Counted from the stretch's first letter, positions 12,931 to 25,302 are shown. The stretch: DNA of 64,000 nt from Meandrina meandrites (GCA_963693305.1 OY855913.1:16262484-16326483), one strand, 5' to 3'. Made by a program: numbers and translations. The notes: a model not told the origin generated them from the sequence alone.

Positions 12931-13200
12931 GCTACCCTTCAAAAGTGCGGCTTGGTAGTGAAATCAGGGAGTTTGACATGATAAATATGATAAATATAAT
13001 GAACGCGGGGAAAGAGCGGCGAGTGAACTGGACGCCAGCGCAAAACGAGAGGCGCGAGAGTGTGGGGGCGGGGAGCGAAAAAATATTTCTTTCACTCGCT
13101 CCCCACCCCCGCCCCCCGTGCTTTGCGCTTCGCGCTCGCTTTGCTCGCCAACTTTCTCGCGTTTTTTTTGCGTTGAAAAATAGAGAGGCTGTGAACAGTC
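12931..13200. repeat. GC-rich patch with imperfect inverted symmetry
   Basis: The stretch 13010-13160 is far richer in G and C than its surroundings. It has partly inverted halves (GGGGGCGGGGAGCG against CGCTCCCCACCCCCGCCCC around an AT centre). Both strands stay open for about 270 nt, which follows from the symmetry. I would not call it coding. Confidence 0.5.
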
Positions 13201-13867
13201 TAGTGTCCACTTGAAGAGGCCAGCTAAAGGACCTTAAGGCTGGTCGGAGTCAGAGTCGTAATCAGAAACAAAGAGTGTTATGATCTAGTGAAAATGAAAC
13301 CCACGAGTATTGTAAAAAGTTTCCGATTCCATTTATGACTGTTGCTTATGATCCAGCGAGTGTCACAAGCAGAATGAAATATACTCAGAGGGCTCGAGAG
13401 CTATACTCTTTGACGAAACACGTTGGTACACCAACCCCCATCCCTCCTTCCAATGTTGGATTGCGTAATGTGGCCGAACTCCTTGTGCATTCCGTTTCAG
13501 TTTGTAAGCAAAAATAGGCAACAATCGTACGCGTTAATTTTTGCATGCTACGCAACATTGAAAAGGGGGAGAGGGGGAGGTACTAAATAATTATTTTGAT
13601 GTGCCAACTGAGGAAAAAACAGTAACTGAAATGACCAAGATTTTGGCACTGATTGTAGCTTCTGCTTGCACCTCTAACAACCTTGTTTTCACTGATCATA
13701 AACAAAGGAGTGATAGCGGACTCGGAAGAAAATGGAAACGTTTTGATTCTTCCAACTTCGATTCTGCTGATCTTAATCCTGCTATTTCACTAGGTCATAA
13801 GCACTCTACAACCCCAAGTACGTCATTAGTCGAAACCTTAAGGGAGCTCTTATGGAGGTTTTTGCTT

Positions 13868-14150
13868 AGGCCACCTAAGAACGTGTCCATTCAGGGAGGA
13901 GTCCACTTATTTTAGATTAGTGCTTAGGGAACTTCAAGTGTCTGCTAAGGTAGTGTGTCCATAGGAGTGTCTGCCCACCTAAGGAGGTGTCCATTCAGGG
14001 AGGTGTCCACTTATTTTAGATGAGTGTCTGCTTAGGGAACTTCAAGTGTCTGCTAAGGTAAGTGTGTCCATAGGAGTGTCTGCCCACCTAAGAAAGTGTC
14101 CATTCATGGAGGTGTCCACTTATATTAGAAGAGTGTCTTCTAAGGGAGGA
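13868..14150. repeat. Tandem repeat of about 109 bp, ~2.5 copies
   Basis: Units begin with CCACCTAAG near 13870, 13976 and 14085 and share GTGTCCATTCAGGGAGG, CCACTTATTTTAGA and AACTTCAAGTGTCTGC. Within a unit a shorter GTGTCC/GTGTCTG sub-repeat recurs. Not CRISPR-like: no unique spacers alternate with a fixed repeat. Confidence 0.85.
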
Positions 14151-14160
14151 GTCTACTGAA

Positions 14161-14393
14161 CAATTAGACCCGTCGGGTCAATAGCCCATGAGGTGAAGCC
14201 GAATGGGCTATTGACCCATGGCCCTTAAGGGTGAAGGGTCTAATTGTTTAAGTATCACCCAACTAGTCGGACAGAAAAAGCAATAATAAAGTTAGCAAAT
14301 GCAAGTTGAAGAAAGATTTATTTGGGAATAAAACGAAAGAAAGCGTCAAGAATTTCGCTACTCGATGACTATTACTAATAGTCCTCTAGTAGC

Positions 14394-14431
<38 letters not shown>

Positions 14432-14445
14432 GTTGGGTGATTCTA
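14161..14445. mobile_element. Two adjoining inverted-repeat structures (MITE-like)
   Basis: 14161-14249 is an inverted pair built from CAATTAGACCC and GGGTCTAATTG with an inner AATAGCCCAT/ATGGGCTATT match. Immediately after it, TCACCCAACTAGTCGGAC and GTCCACTAGTTGGGTGA bracket 14258-14441. No clear target duplication, so the boundaries are approximate. Confidence 0.55.
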
Positions 14446-16149
14446 ATAAGGGAATAGTGTCCATAAGAGTGTCTGGTCACCTGAGGAGGTGTCCATGTAG
14501 GGGCTGAGTATACGCTTCAAAAGTGTTCACTCTTGGGAGTGCGTGCTTAGGAGAGTGACCCTTAAGGAAGTAGTCTCAACCTGTGGGTGGTTGGGAAGGA
14601 AGGATATCCAATGATGACAAATTACCAGGTAATCCAATCTGAAATGCCCTAATACTAGTTTCTCCAATTTGTGAAAATACATATAAATTATAGTAAGTAC
14701 AGCATTCAAGATGTTTTTTGGTTTACTATAAAAAGGCTTCAACCAGAAGTAACAAGAAACCATAATCTTTCTGTCAACAACAACTAATCTAAATGTATTT
14801 CTAACAACATACTGCAGTACCACCATTTCAACAGAGTACCAATATTGAGTTTTGTTTTCTACATTGAACTGTAGTCATGTATATCATACTTCCCCAAAAA
14901 GGTTTCAATTGTTAGTTTGAGTACTTTGAGACACTCATAACAAAGAGTATCATAAAAATTATTATTACTGTAACTGAAGAAAATATGCATCAGTTGTACG
15001 TGTTGTTCATGCAGTCAAACCAATGATAATCTTGGAAATGTTCTTTATAAGTGGATACTGGTCAAGTGGATGCTTCTGGTTCTGAAATAAATAAACAAAC
15101 AAAAATTAAAATGGCACTGTCTATTGGTTTGACAAGTATACACAACTACATACAACTCTCGGATTACAAAGGTACAAGAATGATCTTTGATTCTCCCAGT
15201 GATCAATACACAAGATGGTGCGTGCACCTTGGAAGAAATCTGTGAGACATTTTCATCCCAACATGAAGCATCTTATGAAGATTCATCAATGAAAACTGTT
15301 TTGTGCTTTCTAGGGGAAGCCACAAGTAAACAGGCATCTTCAGACTTGCGTGGTGGTGACCTAGCTTTTTGCCCACAAAAATTACACAATGCCCAGATGT
15401 GTGTCTGTTAAATTCAAGATACTGAATAAACAATCTAAATTGCAAAAAAATACATGTTCGCAATTTTCACATCTAATGGACAGTTTGGATGTGTTGTAAA
15501 AGCTAGGCTCTATTTATCCCAAGTGATGCTGCCAAAATCATGAATGTTTTGTCCCCAAAATTTCACAACTTCCCAAACTGAGGAGGGGGAGGGGGGGGGG
15601 GGGAACGCTGCCATAAAGCATAATTATATATAGTTGTAGAACCACACCTCTACTTCAAAGCACCTAAAATCGGGAGATTGAGGTAACCGGCAGACAAAAC
15701 AAACTAAAACCAGTTGCTAATCAGTAATAAGTGGTAGGCAAGAAGACAGGAGTGGTAGGCAGCTTTCTTGGATGCCATCTTGTTTGTAACAGCTACTATC
15801 ATGACAGCACTCACTGCTGACCATTCATGCAGTTTATTTTCCCAGGCGGTTTGTGTGCGGCTTGATTCAAAACAGTACTTATTGTTTTGGTTACAATTTG
15901 AACTGGAAGAGTATTAATACAAAAGTAAAAGTAGGCCACAGATATTTCATTGTAGGCGGCAAAATTGCCTACTGCAGGAACATCACACTTCGACTGGGCT
16001 AAGAGCCCCACCTTGCAACCAAAAAACAGTTTTCATTATTTTGTCTTCAAAACTAAACCCAAGAATTAGTCTGTGTGCATGATTTTCCTCAAAATTTTTA
16101 ATTCTGTTAGACCTTTGTCCACTTGGAACAATTAAATCATGTCTGCAGA
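14446..16149. other. Non-genic stretch
   Basis: Short frames only, none with recognisable motifs. A G-rich tract lies at about 15583-15603. No gene call is justified. Confidence 0.5.
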
Positions 16150-17062
16150 CAAAAGTTAGTCTGAGTCGCAGACAGTCTAAACTTCCTGATGTGTAGTCCA
16201 TCTGCAATGGCTCCCAAAAGTTTGTACTGATACCCTGTCGGTTTGCAAGGATCTGTGTATTCATTTCTGATTGGCTAGTTTCATAACACACTTTGTGATT
16301 GGCCAAATTTTGCGAAACTGGTCACGCAAAGACACGCAAAGCTTAAAATACATGTAAATTATTTTGTTTACAAAAAGCTCAGCTTTGCATACCAAAAAGT
16401 TGAAGAGGCTGTCTGATTCGCCTTTCTATTGTAATCTATGTGTCACGTAATTGAAAAGAGTAATGAAAGAGTATTGTTCATCAAGTGATGGAAACAGTCT
16501 AACATACAAGTTTGCCAAAATTGAAAGTCTGGTGGAGGTATGTATCACTGCAATATTGATCAGAAGCAAGCCATAATAATCAGTAATCATTACTGCTGGT
16601 GCTACCATATGTCTTTAGAAAAAAACCTGGTCTTTCACTGACAACACTGGAACCAGGAGAGTTTTTTAACAGAGTGTCCAAAGGCACTGGAAAATCAAAG
16701 ATCTGCTTTAGCCTGTCACCAAATTCATAAATACACTGTGACCTCCAAGATATTCCCATTACGTGTTTTGCTGTTCAGGTAGAAGATGATCAGTTTATTG
16801 CAAACTGCTCCGTTACATCTTTGAATGCTCTTTGCCAACTTTCTTCAGAAATTTTTGCCCTTTTTTGCTTTTACAGGACAAACAAAGAAAGATTATGATC
16901 TACATGACTGCACACATTAGAAAGAAATAAGAGACTAGCCAATCAGAAATGAATACACAGATCATTGTAAACCTGCAGAATATCAGAACAACCTTTTGGG
17001 AGCCATTGTGCAGATGAACTATAAGGATTTTGTAACATGCTTGGCTGCAACACAGGCTAACA
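16150..17062. mobile_element. Foldback element with diverged ~100-bp inverted arms
   Basis: 16186-16284 (containing CAATGGCTCCCAAAAG and GATCTGTGTATTCATTTCTG) recurs inverted at about 16931-17030, with several mismatches. Weaker similarity extends outward. The interior has no transposase. It lies just downstream of the BTB gene's 3' end and could contribute to its 3' UTR. Confidence 0.6.
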
Positions 17063-17132
17063 AGTCCATGCATATTATTTTTTTGTTACAAATGGAGTCC
17101 ACTTTGCTTACCACATTCTGTGATCTTGGATC

Positions 17133-18755
17133 TTAGGCAAGTGGCTCAAACATGTAAGGCTGTACTCCAAGTTCCTGATCAAAAATATCAAAATCATCAT
17201 AGTCTTCGTAATCATCATAGTCGTCATAATCATCATCCTCATCATAATCATCGTAATCATCATAATCATCATCTTCATCATCATCATCATAGAAAACATC
17301 ATTAACTCTACATCTATTTTGCATTGGCTCTTGATCACCAGGAAGGGCATAGGTTCTCCACGCAAACTGAAGTCTGGTGATGCCTTCTTCACCTTGTGAG
17401 TGGACAATTGCACAAGCAACCCCTGCAAGATATCCAAATGATCCTGATGGAGCCTCGGAACTACAAGATCCACCGTCACCTCCATATGGGCCATAGCTTT
17501 TTGGACTCCCGTCAGAATCACGCTTGTTAGAGTGAAAAGTCAGGCAATCGATCATCCAACCAGATCTAACTTCAACTTTAGTAATCCTCTCATTTTCTTC
17601 CAAATGAAACTGATGATGCTCGGACTGAGCAGAGTCACTTCCAAACTTCACCTCTTTGTCACCATTGTAAAAAATCTTTAGGCCCCCAAGCACAGGTCTA
17701 CCATCCCAGCGGCGAATCCACAGTTCCATTCCCTTTATGTAAACATCATTGTCTAAATCTTCAACTGCCTCTTTGTCTGTGTGTTTGGACGTTTCAGAAT
17801 TTACTTGGCCTCCATTGGCAAAGGAGCGCCCCCAAGTTACAACATATTTGGCAAATTCCCTTGGAGCTGCCCACTTTTCATCGGTTGAATCTTTCTCAGG
17901 AGGGTCCATTTTCAGCTTTTGGGCCTTCACAAGTATTTCTTCACAGTTGTCTGCCACAAGCTTGTGTGACGAGACTTCCTTGAGATATGACTCTGATAAG
18001 GTGGGAAGTCGTATCAACGGTAACAATTTTGGAAGAGAATCTTTTCGTTTCACGACATCATGTTCGATGTACCGGAACACCGCTTGTAGCACGATCTTTT
18101 CCCTTTCTTCAACACAAGGAATCAAGCCTTCGATCACCACACAGATCTCTTCATCAGCAAGCAGATCGGTCAGAAGATTTAACTCGAGGGACAAGAATTC
18201 CTCTTTCTTGCAGACGTCTGTGAAATGCCTCAAAGCGTGTTTTTTGGCCTCTTTGCTGAGCTCATCCAGCGCAAACACATCTGCTAGCTGCCAAATGCCT
18301 AGACAAGTTTTATCGTCGATGGCACGTTCCAAAAACTTCCCGCAGGATTTCTTTACAAACTCAACACCCAGATAATTAGCTGATTCGAGTAAAGTTTGCA
18401 CATTGTCCTTGCTAATATCGATATTCCCCGAATATGCGAACTCTATCAAATCGCTAACGGCACTTTCGTCTAGACCAAGAATTTCTATCTCGTCTTTTTT
18501 TCCATCCTCCCAGTTAGCTCCCAGAAGGGCTTCAAAGTAGGGGCTAAACGAAGCCAGTACAACGCGATGAGCTTGCACCTTTCGTTTTTCGCCGATCTTC
18601 AGGGTGACATCGGAGTATCTGCCATCTTTGTACATAGTTAAAAGTCCCTTGAGGAGATTGGAACCATGGTCTGAATCAACCACGTGTAAATCATCGATAT
18701 CCTTTGAAAGAGACCTCTCCAAAGCAGGCACATCTCCCTTCTTAGCCGCCGCCAT
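17133..18755 (-). CDS. Intronless BTB-BACK protein with a jacalin-like domain and acidic tail
   Basis: A single-exon frame of 540 residues, starting at the ATG at 18755. Residues ~40-145 form a BTB/POZ domain (GRYSDVTLKIGEKRKVQAHR, then VVLASFSPYFEALL). Residues ~150-250 are a BACK domain (CLGIWQLADVFALDEL). In place of kelch repeats, residues ~340-465 look like a jacalin-type beta-prism lectin: GMELWIRRWDGRPVLGGLKI, ITKVEVRSGWMIDCLTFHSN, GPYGGDGG. Residues ~490-526 are almost only Asp and Tyr, encoded by an impure trinucleotide tract at 17190-17295. BTB-BACK proteins usually act as Cullin-3 adaptors, so the jacalin fold would be the substrate- or glycan-binding part; that role is inference. 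The long frame with intact domains and no introns suggests a working gene, possibly an old retrocopy. Confidence 0.9.
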   Translation of the reverse strand: MAAAKKGDVPALERSLSKDIDDLHVVDSDHGSNLLKGLLTMYKDGRYSDVTLKIGEKRKVQAHRVVLASFSPYFEALLGANWEDGKKDEIEILGLDESAVSDLIEFAYSGNIDISKDNVQTLLESANYLGVEFVKKSCGKFLERAIDDKTCLGIWQLADVFALDELSKEAKKHALRHFTDVCKKEEFLSLELNLLTDLLADEEICVVIEGLIPCVEEREKIVLQAVFRYIEHDVVKRKDSLPKLLPLIRLPTLSESYLKEVSSHKLVADNCEEILVKAQKLKMDPPEKDSTDEKWAAPREFAKYVVTWGRSFANGGQVNSETSKHTDKEAVEDLDNDVYIKGMELWIRRWDGRPVLGGLKIFYNGDKEVKFGSDSAQSEHHQFHLEENERITKVEVRSGWMIDCLTFHSNKRDSDGSPKSYGPYGGDGGSCSSEAPSGSFGYLAGVACAIVHSQGEEGITRLQFAWRTYALPGDQEPMQNRCRVNDVFYDDDDEDDDYDDYDDYDEDDDYDDYDDYEDYDDFDIFDQELGVQPYMFEPLA

Positions 18756-19166
18756 GTCGATTTTCGATCAAACTTTCGGATTTGGCTCACGTGTACCGGC
18801 GACCGGAACTTTTAACGAGTTCTCCCTCGGGAAGACTTTTGCCACAGTTCCCCCACTCCCACAGGTCCTACGTCCTGCAAGTTTTCAACAAGTCAAGGTT
18901 TCTGTTAGTCTAACACAACACAAGTAACTAAAGGTCACTAAACCAAAGCATACTCTAAGAGATTGTATGGATTTAAAATTGAACGTAATATGAGTTTGAA
19001 AATATCTGGGAACGAGGTTGGGTACTTGAAGTATTTGTGGAAAAATAATAATTACAGAGAATATTCAATCAGATACCCAGGTCCCTGAGGTTTTCTTTTA
19101 TCTTTTTTCTACTAAAGCAAAAGCGAAAAAGACTCGTTTTCGTCGCTTCGTGACTCCTTCAAGATT
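18756..19166. other. Upstream region of the BTB gene
   Basis: Presumed promoter and 5' UTR of the minus-strand BTB gene. No TATA box was seen at a fitting distance and no exon is evident. Confidence 0.4.
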
Positions 19167-19170
19167 TTAA

Positions 19171-20127
19171 GAGGCGGTCTCTGTTAAAACCACCCACTCA
19201 ATTTCGCATCAAAAATAATTTTGACTGAAACTCTGTCAACTGAAAGACTTTACCGAGGAAAGAACTAAAACAGATTTGGTTTGATCCGAAATAATTTTCG
19301 GGCCGCGTTAGGAGCCATTAAATATTTCCCCTGGTCAGGGCCAGTCGCAACGTCTCGAAAACTTAAAAATAGGCCTTTTTGGTGACACTATAAAATTTTC
19401 CATTCGCATCTTCTAGCCACGAGTTTTATATCAATTTGCTCATAAACCTTTCTAGTTTCTCATGACAGTTACAATTTTCCCCTCAATGTATCTCGAAAGG
19501 CGAAATTGACCATATTATGAACACTACTAATCGATATCTACCGAAGGCTGAAAATTGCCTGGATTTAGAAGCTAATTTTACAAATTTGGCACCTGCTTGA
19601 TGTCTCTAGCCTATACAGCCGAAAAGTGCCGTCCTTCATCTGCAAAAATATGCAAAATCCCATGTACGTTTTCGGTATTTTAAAAGTTATGTCCGTTTGT
19701 ATCAGCAAATGTACAAGCATTTGTGATTTTTTCGCCGGTATCGGAATCAACATATCTCAAGCAGATTTTGTCATTAATCAGTACAGCTTACCTGCTTCGC
19801 TATTCGAGCTTATGTCCACCTTGAGAAGTTTTTCAATCTCCAGGCTGCTGAATTCCATAATAACTCTAGCAAATAAGTAAGTATTGCCTTCGAAACTTGA
19901 GCACGCAACTATTGGGACTCGTGGCAGCAAACCCTAGTTCGAAACAATGGCAACACTTCGTGTTAAAAATCCATTGAAACATTATTTCCTAGCTAAATTC
20001 CTTCATACTTCAGTCAATGAACTCTCCAAGTCCGCTATTAAGAATAAAACCCAGATTTTAGGGCTTATATTTGGAAGACATCCTCCAATTTATACTGCTG
20101 AACGATCGAGTACAAGTGTGATGCTGC
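19171..20127 (+). repeat. Left arm of the 8.8-kb inverted pair
   Basis: Contains two short frames (19626-19880 and the one starting at 19947) that recur with few changes in the right arm. The shared frame begins MATLRVKNPLKHYFLAKF. No family is recognised, and the frames diverge exactly where the arm ends, so they are probably not genes. Confidence 0.85.
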
Positions 20128-20710
20128 CATTTTACCATATTAGGGCAAAAGAACGCGCAACATATGCCACGTTATTACACTGTAGAACAGGGCAAAAATA
20201 CGGACTGGTTTAACATATAATACGAGCGGACATTTTGCTGATCGCAACTGAAAACAGCATTTATGCTATAGTTATTCGTAAGGTTAATTTGGTTTTGTGT
20301 GCAGAAACATATGCCCTTTGCACTTTTCATTCATATTTTCAATTTTCAGTTGATAGATTAGTTTCTCAAAGCGGAAGTCTTCTGAAGCTAACTACATGAA
20401 ATAAACATGAAAATTAAGTATTGATTCCCTCTTTCAGTTGCTTGACTTGTAGAATTTATGATGGACTTATATGAAAACAAATGGCAGTGCTTTCAATTAT
20501 GACACCAAGGACGCAAAATGGATGCTTGTAAGTGTCTAAACGTTAAAAATAGCAGAATATCTAATTTTGCATTGGCGTGAGCATTGGTGTCAAGTTACAT
20601 TTGCGAAGTGAAGTGAAGTGAATACTTCATTTATCCTCGGATTATAGAGTAGCTTTTACAGAGCTAATGTCTCCGAGCATTTCAGCAGTACAACGGTACA
20701 ATGGGTAAAG

Positions 20711-22001
20711 ACAGAAGTCCATAACTAGAAGTCTACATCTCTGGTAATAGGCTTTGAGATATGTCTTTCGCGTGTACCTCGCGCTCCTCGCGTGTAGGCT
20801 ATTTTTAGAACAGCTTTGCCGCGAACAAGTAGCCAATCACATTGAAGTATTTTTTAATTCGCGCCTTTGATTGGTTGAACAAATTTTTGAAGAAAAGCAG
20901 AACTGCAGAGGACGAGTGAACTCGAGCGAACGGCATTACGAAATTTCTGTTTGTTGGTCATCGTAATTTCCGTTTTGTGAGGATTAAATCGTCCGGACAA
21001 GAATCATCAGGCCATCTTTCATCGATGACGATAGCATCGAAGTTGTAAAAATTCGGAGCATCCAAATAAGCGAGAGGACCTCAGTGTTTTGGAGTCAGAA
21101 TACGAAATGGCAGCGGGCAAGATAGACTAATTCCTAGTCAAATTCAAAATGCGAAGACACTAAATTAAGATTAATGGTACTCTCAAGATGAAGACAGGCA
21201 TTAAGAGAGCAAGTGCATTTTGGCACAGGTTCGTTGCTATTTTGAAAAACAAAACCGTGGTCCCTGAAGCGCTCAACATCGAGCGCGGAATGAACAGAAT
21301 GAAGTTTGATTCGTTTGAGAACAACATTCAGAGAAAACGACAAGTTTGGCGAGTTTCGCATGTTTTTGGAATTGTAAGGACGGCATGAAAACAAAAGACT
21401 GACTAAGGTAATGTACTTGTTTTAATATGAATAGAAATACGAGTTTAATTCATCGAACAATGATGATTTCATTCACATCCGTCAAAAGTTTAATTCAAGT
21501 TGTGCTTCTCGGGCACTTCGCAGTGTGCAGCTATTGTGTTGTGTATGTTGTTCAGTATTTTAACACGAGGATGTGCTGTACAAAATAAAGACACACTTAA
21601 CTACTAAAAGTTTGCGGAACTTCTGTTCATAAATTCTCTCGTAAATTATAAAAAGTCGACCTGTTTGTTTTGTGAGTTTGTCTACGTAAACCCGGCGACG
21701 GGTTGCTTTTTCACTCGCCTTCAAATGCCACTGAACAGACGTTTGAAATCACTATCTACGATACTACTTCTGTCGAAATGTGAGAATTAAAGAGAATGGC
21801 CTGTCAAGTGTTTTGATGTGATTTGATTTATTTCACCTGCCACTTTCCAAAATATTCGGCCGCAACTTAGAACTCCAATCGTGTCGAAATAGTGGGTTAC
21901 GTCATTTTCTCGCGAGACATCAGTTTCTAAAATAGCCTACACGCGAAAGACATAGCACGCGCCCCAATACCAGATGTAGACTTCTAGTTATGGACTTCTG
22001 G
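20711..22001. mobile_element. 1.29-kb DNA transposon with ~30-bp TIRs, copy 1
   Basis: The ends are ACAGAAGTCCATAACTAG (one base off the copy-2 CCAGAAG end) and the inverted CTAGTTATGGACTTCTGG. TAAAG flanks both sides, a 5-bp duplication. A near-identical copy lies inverted at 61817-63080, also with a 5-bp duplication. A 66-residue frame at 21188-21388 (MKTGIKRASAFWHRF) is partly kept in copy 2 but has a deletion there; it is not a recognised transposase. Confidence 0.88.
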
Positions 22002-22428
22002 TAAAGACCAGACCTCAACACCGGGAAACTCCGTGCCCTACTCTTAACGATGAGTGTGTGGGTTCTTTAACGTCCCCTGCTGACCATAACAGTGAAGATG
22101 CAGGAGACGGGGCCTACGGTTTATCGTCCTTATCCGAGAAGACTAGAACATCTAACCATTTACAGATGTCATTGCAAAGGCAGCATATTCTCCTCAGTTA
22201 TTTTAAAGTGCCTATGAAGTAAAAAAAATTTTCGCGTTATTTTGTAGCTTGTTATATGTACTTTCCGAAATGCCCAAAAGCGAATAGTGTTAAAGAGAGA
22301 AAAATCCGAGTTTTTGCCGCCTAAAGTTCGAATTTGACGACTTTGAAGTGGGTCCATTTCGCGCGCGGCCAGAACGATCGTATTACAAGGTCGTGACGTA
22401 GGAAATTGTTCAGTCGACTCGAGCGTAA

Positions 22429-22554
22429 TGGCGGATAAGAGTGGTGTGAGTGCAAGAGGAAACTATTGCGTGGTCGGTGACCCCAATAAAAACAATTGCC
22501 GGGACAAAACAAGTACATCGATAGTATCGATGGATTATCTACACAAAAACTAAA
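22429..22554 (+). pseudogene. Truncated reading frame with THAP-like N-terminus
   Basis: From the ATG at 22429 the frame reads MADKSGVSARGNYCVVG, then NNCRDKTSTS, and stops after about 41 codons. The pattern recalls the start of a THAP C2CH DNA-binding domain, which Kolobok and P-type transposases often carry, but only two Cys are visible and the rest is missing. Evidence is short and the call is tentative. Confidence 0.35.
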
Positions 22555-23524
22555 CTTTGCGGCAGAACTGGAGTCGGTTTTTGCGAATTCACGGCGAAAG
22601 ATGATGTCCCACATATCAGCCTTCAGCACATTTTGACGAAAGCTGTTACGATGGTCTTCGATGAAACATCGGCGGCGTTTTATTCAGACAGTGGAAACCA
22701 TGTGCAGCTAGAGGTATCTAATCAAAGGGTGTATTGCCACAAGAAACACTGATCGTCAAACTTTACTCTTGTATTTTGCGAGCGGAAAATACATTAAATC
22801 TTGTAATTGCATATTTGTTGTGATTTCTGAAAATAAGACTTCTCGTTATTCACACTACGGCTCGCGAGAATATGAAGCAAATGAATCAGACGACAAATAT
22901 AACGGCAAATAAAGGTGCCCCAAGTTATTTAGTCAAGTAATTTTTGGTTTTATAGGCTGTGTTATGAAGCTGTCCGCTGAAGCTATTGCTTCCTTTCTTG
23001 GCGCCATTTTGATTTTTTGGTATAAAGTGCAAACTGCAGCACCAATTTAGATTTATTTTTTTGGGAAATTGTCCATGAATGCCACGTAAAGGAATTACTA
23101 TATTATAAAAACTGAATAAATCTGAAATATTTACAATATGTATGCTGTTCAGCAAAGCAGTGCAACACATGTAAATAGTTAAAAGTAGGCCCTGGTCAAA
23201 GATTGTATACCAGTATTTTAATAGTGAGTGAAAGCTTTATTTAATTTCTCCCATTTGACATAAGTTCCATCAGGTTACAACAGATAGGGGGACTGAATTA
23301 TAACAACTGAACAGTACCATTTTGTATTGAAGGTTTTCCCAGAAACTCAGAGCAATGATATTTACGATATTGAAAATATGAGGGCTAAAGCCAGGCATAC
23401 TTTTTTATTGACGTTTCATTACTGTTTTAATTTCAAAATGTTAATTCTGACTTCAAGGCAGCCCTAGGTGGGTTATCTTCCTGGCACTTGACTCAAAAAA
23501 CAAAGCAAGCAGTAATGTTGCTTC

Positions 23525-23755
23525 CCCCCCCCCCCCCCCCCCCTCCCCGGATGGAATGCTAGTCCATAGCAGGTAACCCCCTGCATATCAGGCTGCCCTG
23601 ATAATTTTCAAGTAACCATTCATATGGTGGAGCGAGGCACTCACTGAGAGTGTCTCACCCAACAACACAAGGCAATGACCTGGGCCTGGGCTCGAACTCA
23701 GATCACTTGATCCGGCGTTCCAAATGCTAACCGTTAGGCCACGGTGTCTCCCTGA
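23525..23755 (-). mobile_element. tRNA-derived SINE inside the 3.6-kb element
   Basis: The complement near 23690-23755 reads as a tRNA-like head: GTGGCCTAACGG (A box) and GAGTTCGAGCCC (B box). The body ends in GGATGGAATGCTAGTCC-type sequence and a C/G homopolymer (about 23525-23543). It is an RNA polymerase III-type SINE, not a tRNA gene: no acceptor stem or full cloverleaf is evident. Confidence 0.75.
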
Positions 23756-25302
23756 AATGTGCTGATGTATCATTGCTATTTATTCTGGTACATTTTTTGA
23801 GTCTCCCAAATCCAAGTTTCATGTTCTCTCAAAACAGTATTATTGTCATGATTCCATAGTCACCAAGACCACAGCTAAACAATTTAATGTGAGTTTTCAC
23901 CCTTAACTTCATTTTTATTCAAACAATTTGTACTTGCCAACTTGATGTTTTAGTTATAAGAACAAAGTAAATTATTTTGATAAACCTGTTCTTTCTTTAA
24001 TGGCTGGTACTTTCAAGTGCACATGAAGAATAAACTGAAAATTACATCACAGTAGAATACCACTACAAATGAGAACATCACCATCTGTATGTTCAATGGT
24101 ATACTGTGGCATTACAGTGTTAGGAGGTGTTTAAAATAATAATAATTATATTTTTATTTCATATAAAAGTGTACAGTTAGTTTTTTTTACATGATATGTG
24201 CATGACTTCATCGTGGTGCGAGATGGAAAAGTCATACCGTGTTTACATAAGCCATTTTGTTTGGGTGAGTTTTATACTGCCGTTAAAAAGAGTATGAAAT
24301 GAACAGTCATCAGCTGAGTCATACCATGTTAACATGACACCAGAATAAATTTTTATGCTGGAATGGAAATCTCGCCCTGATACAGTAACCAGGGTGAACT
24401 TGCACCAGTATGACTCGCTCTGGTATAACATTTTGTGGTGTAATCATGAAATCACCCTCTCAGTACAAATCATGCTATAATCCACAAAAATGTGCGCAAT
24501 ATCATTCAGGATGTAACATTTGTAGGATGGGTAGAAAAACACACATCTTTGGTAATAAATTATTTTTATTGCCTGCACATTTTGGATTTTTTTCTAGTAA
24601 ATAATCTTGCAAGTTATAATTACATGTACATAAGCAAAACCTCATGCCCTCAATAAAGAGGGCCACCCTCTTTCTTAGCCCTAAAGGCTGGAATTTCTAC
24701 CAAATGTTATGATACATGTAAAGACAGGCTGGTGTTGGGCCTTTGACTGTCCCAGCCCATGCATAACTAGGCCATCCATACGGGTCTGCCATAGGGAATC
24801 TAAAGAACAAAGTCAAATTTTAAAATTAGGAGAGAACATTATATATAGGTTCTTTCAAAGTTCTTTTGAGCACTCTCAACGAAATATTCAGATTATTAAA
24901 TACAACACAGTTTATTACCATACCACAGCAAAAGAGTTAAACAAAAAAAATGACAGTTCGCGGGAGTCACGAACTGGACGAACTGAGGTAGAAATTTTCA
25001 ACCCTTTGAGACATCTGATCGCACGGGATAGCATAATTATATGCCCCACAGTCAATAAATAAATCTGTATTTATTGCATTGGAATTTACAAAATAAACAA
25101 AACATGCAGCCACCCAAAAGCAAAGTATTTGCCTTTTAAGACTTGAAGAGCTAGATGGATTGATTTTCTTATGTATTCTGCATTCATGAACGTGTTCTGG
25201 ATCATCGCATTGAACATGCATGACTGCGAGACTCGTACAATCAAACAAGAATAAAAATAACAGTGAGGGGAAGACACTAATAGACCTTCACAGAATACTT
25301 AC

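Noticed and set aside
12932..13214. Overlapping ~90-codon frames on both strands
   Set aside because: Openness on both strands follows from the GC-rich inverted symmetry; there are no splice sites or domains.
13868..14150. CRISPR-like array
   Set aside because: Eukaryotic context, and the units are contiguous with no unique spacers.
15187..15463. Overlapping short frames on both strands near 15.2-15.4 kb
   Set aside because: No domain, promoter or splice support, and lengths are within chance expectation.
17749..18375. 208-codon plus-strand frame
   Set aside because: It is antisense to the BTB-BACK coding sequence and has no recognisable motif.
19947..20213. Short gene starting MATLRVKNPL
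   Set aside because: It recurs in the other inverted arm and the reading diverges exactly at the repeat edge, so it is repeat sequence, not a host gene.
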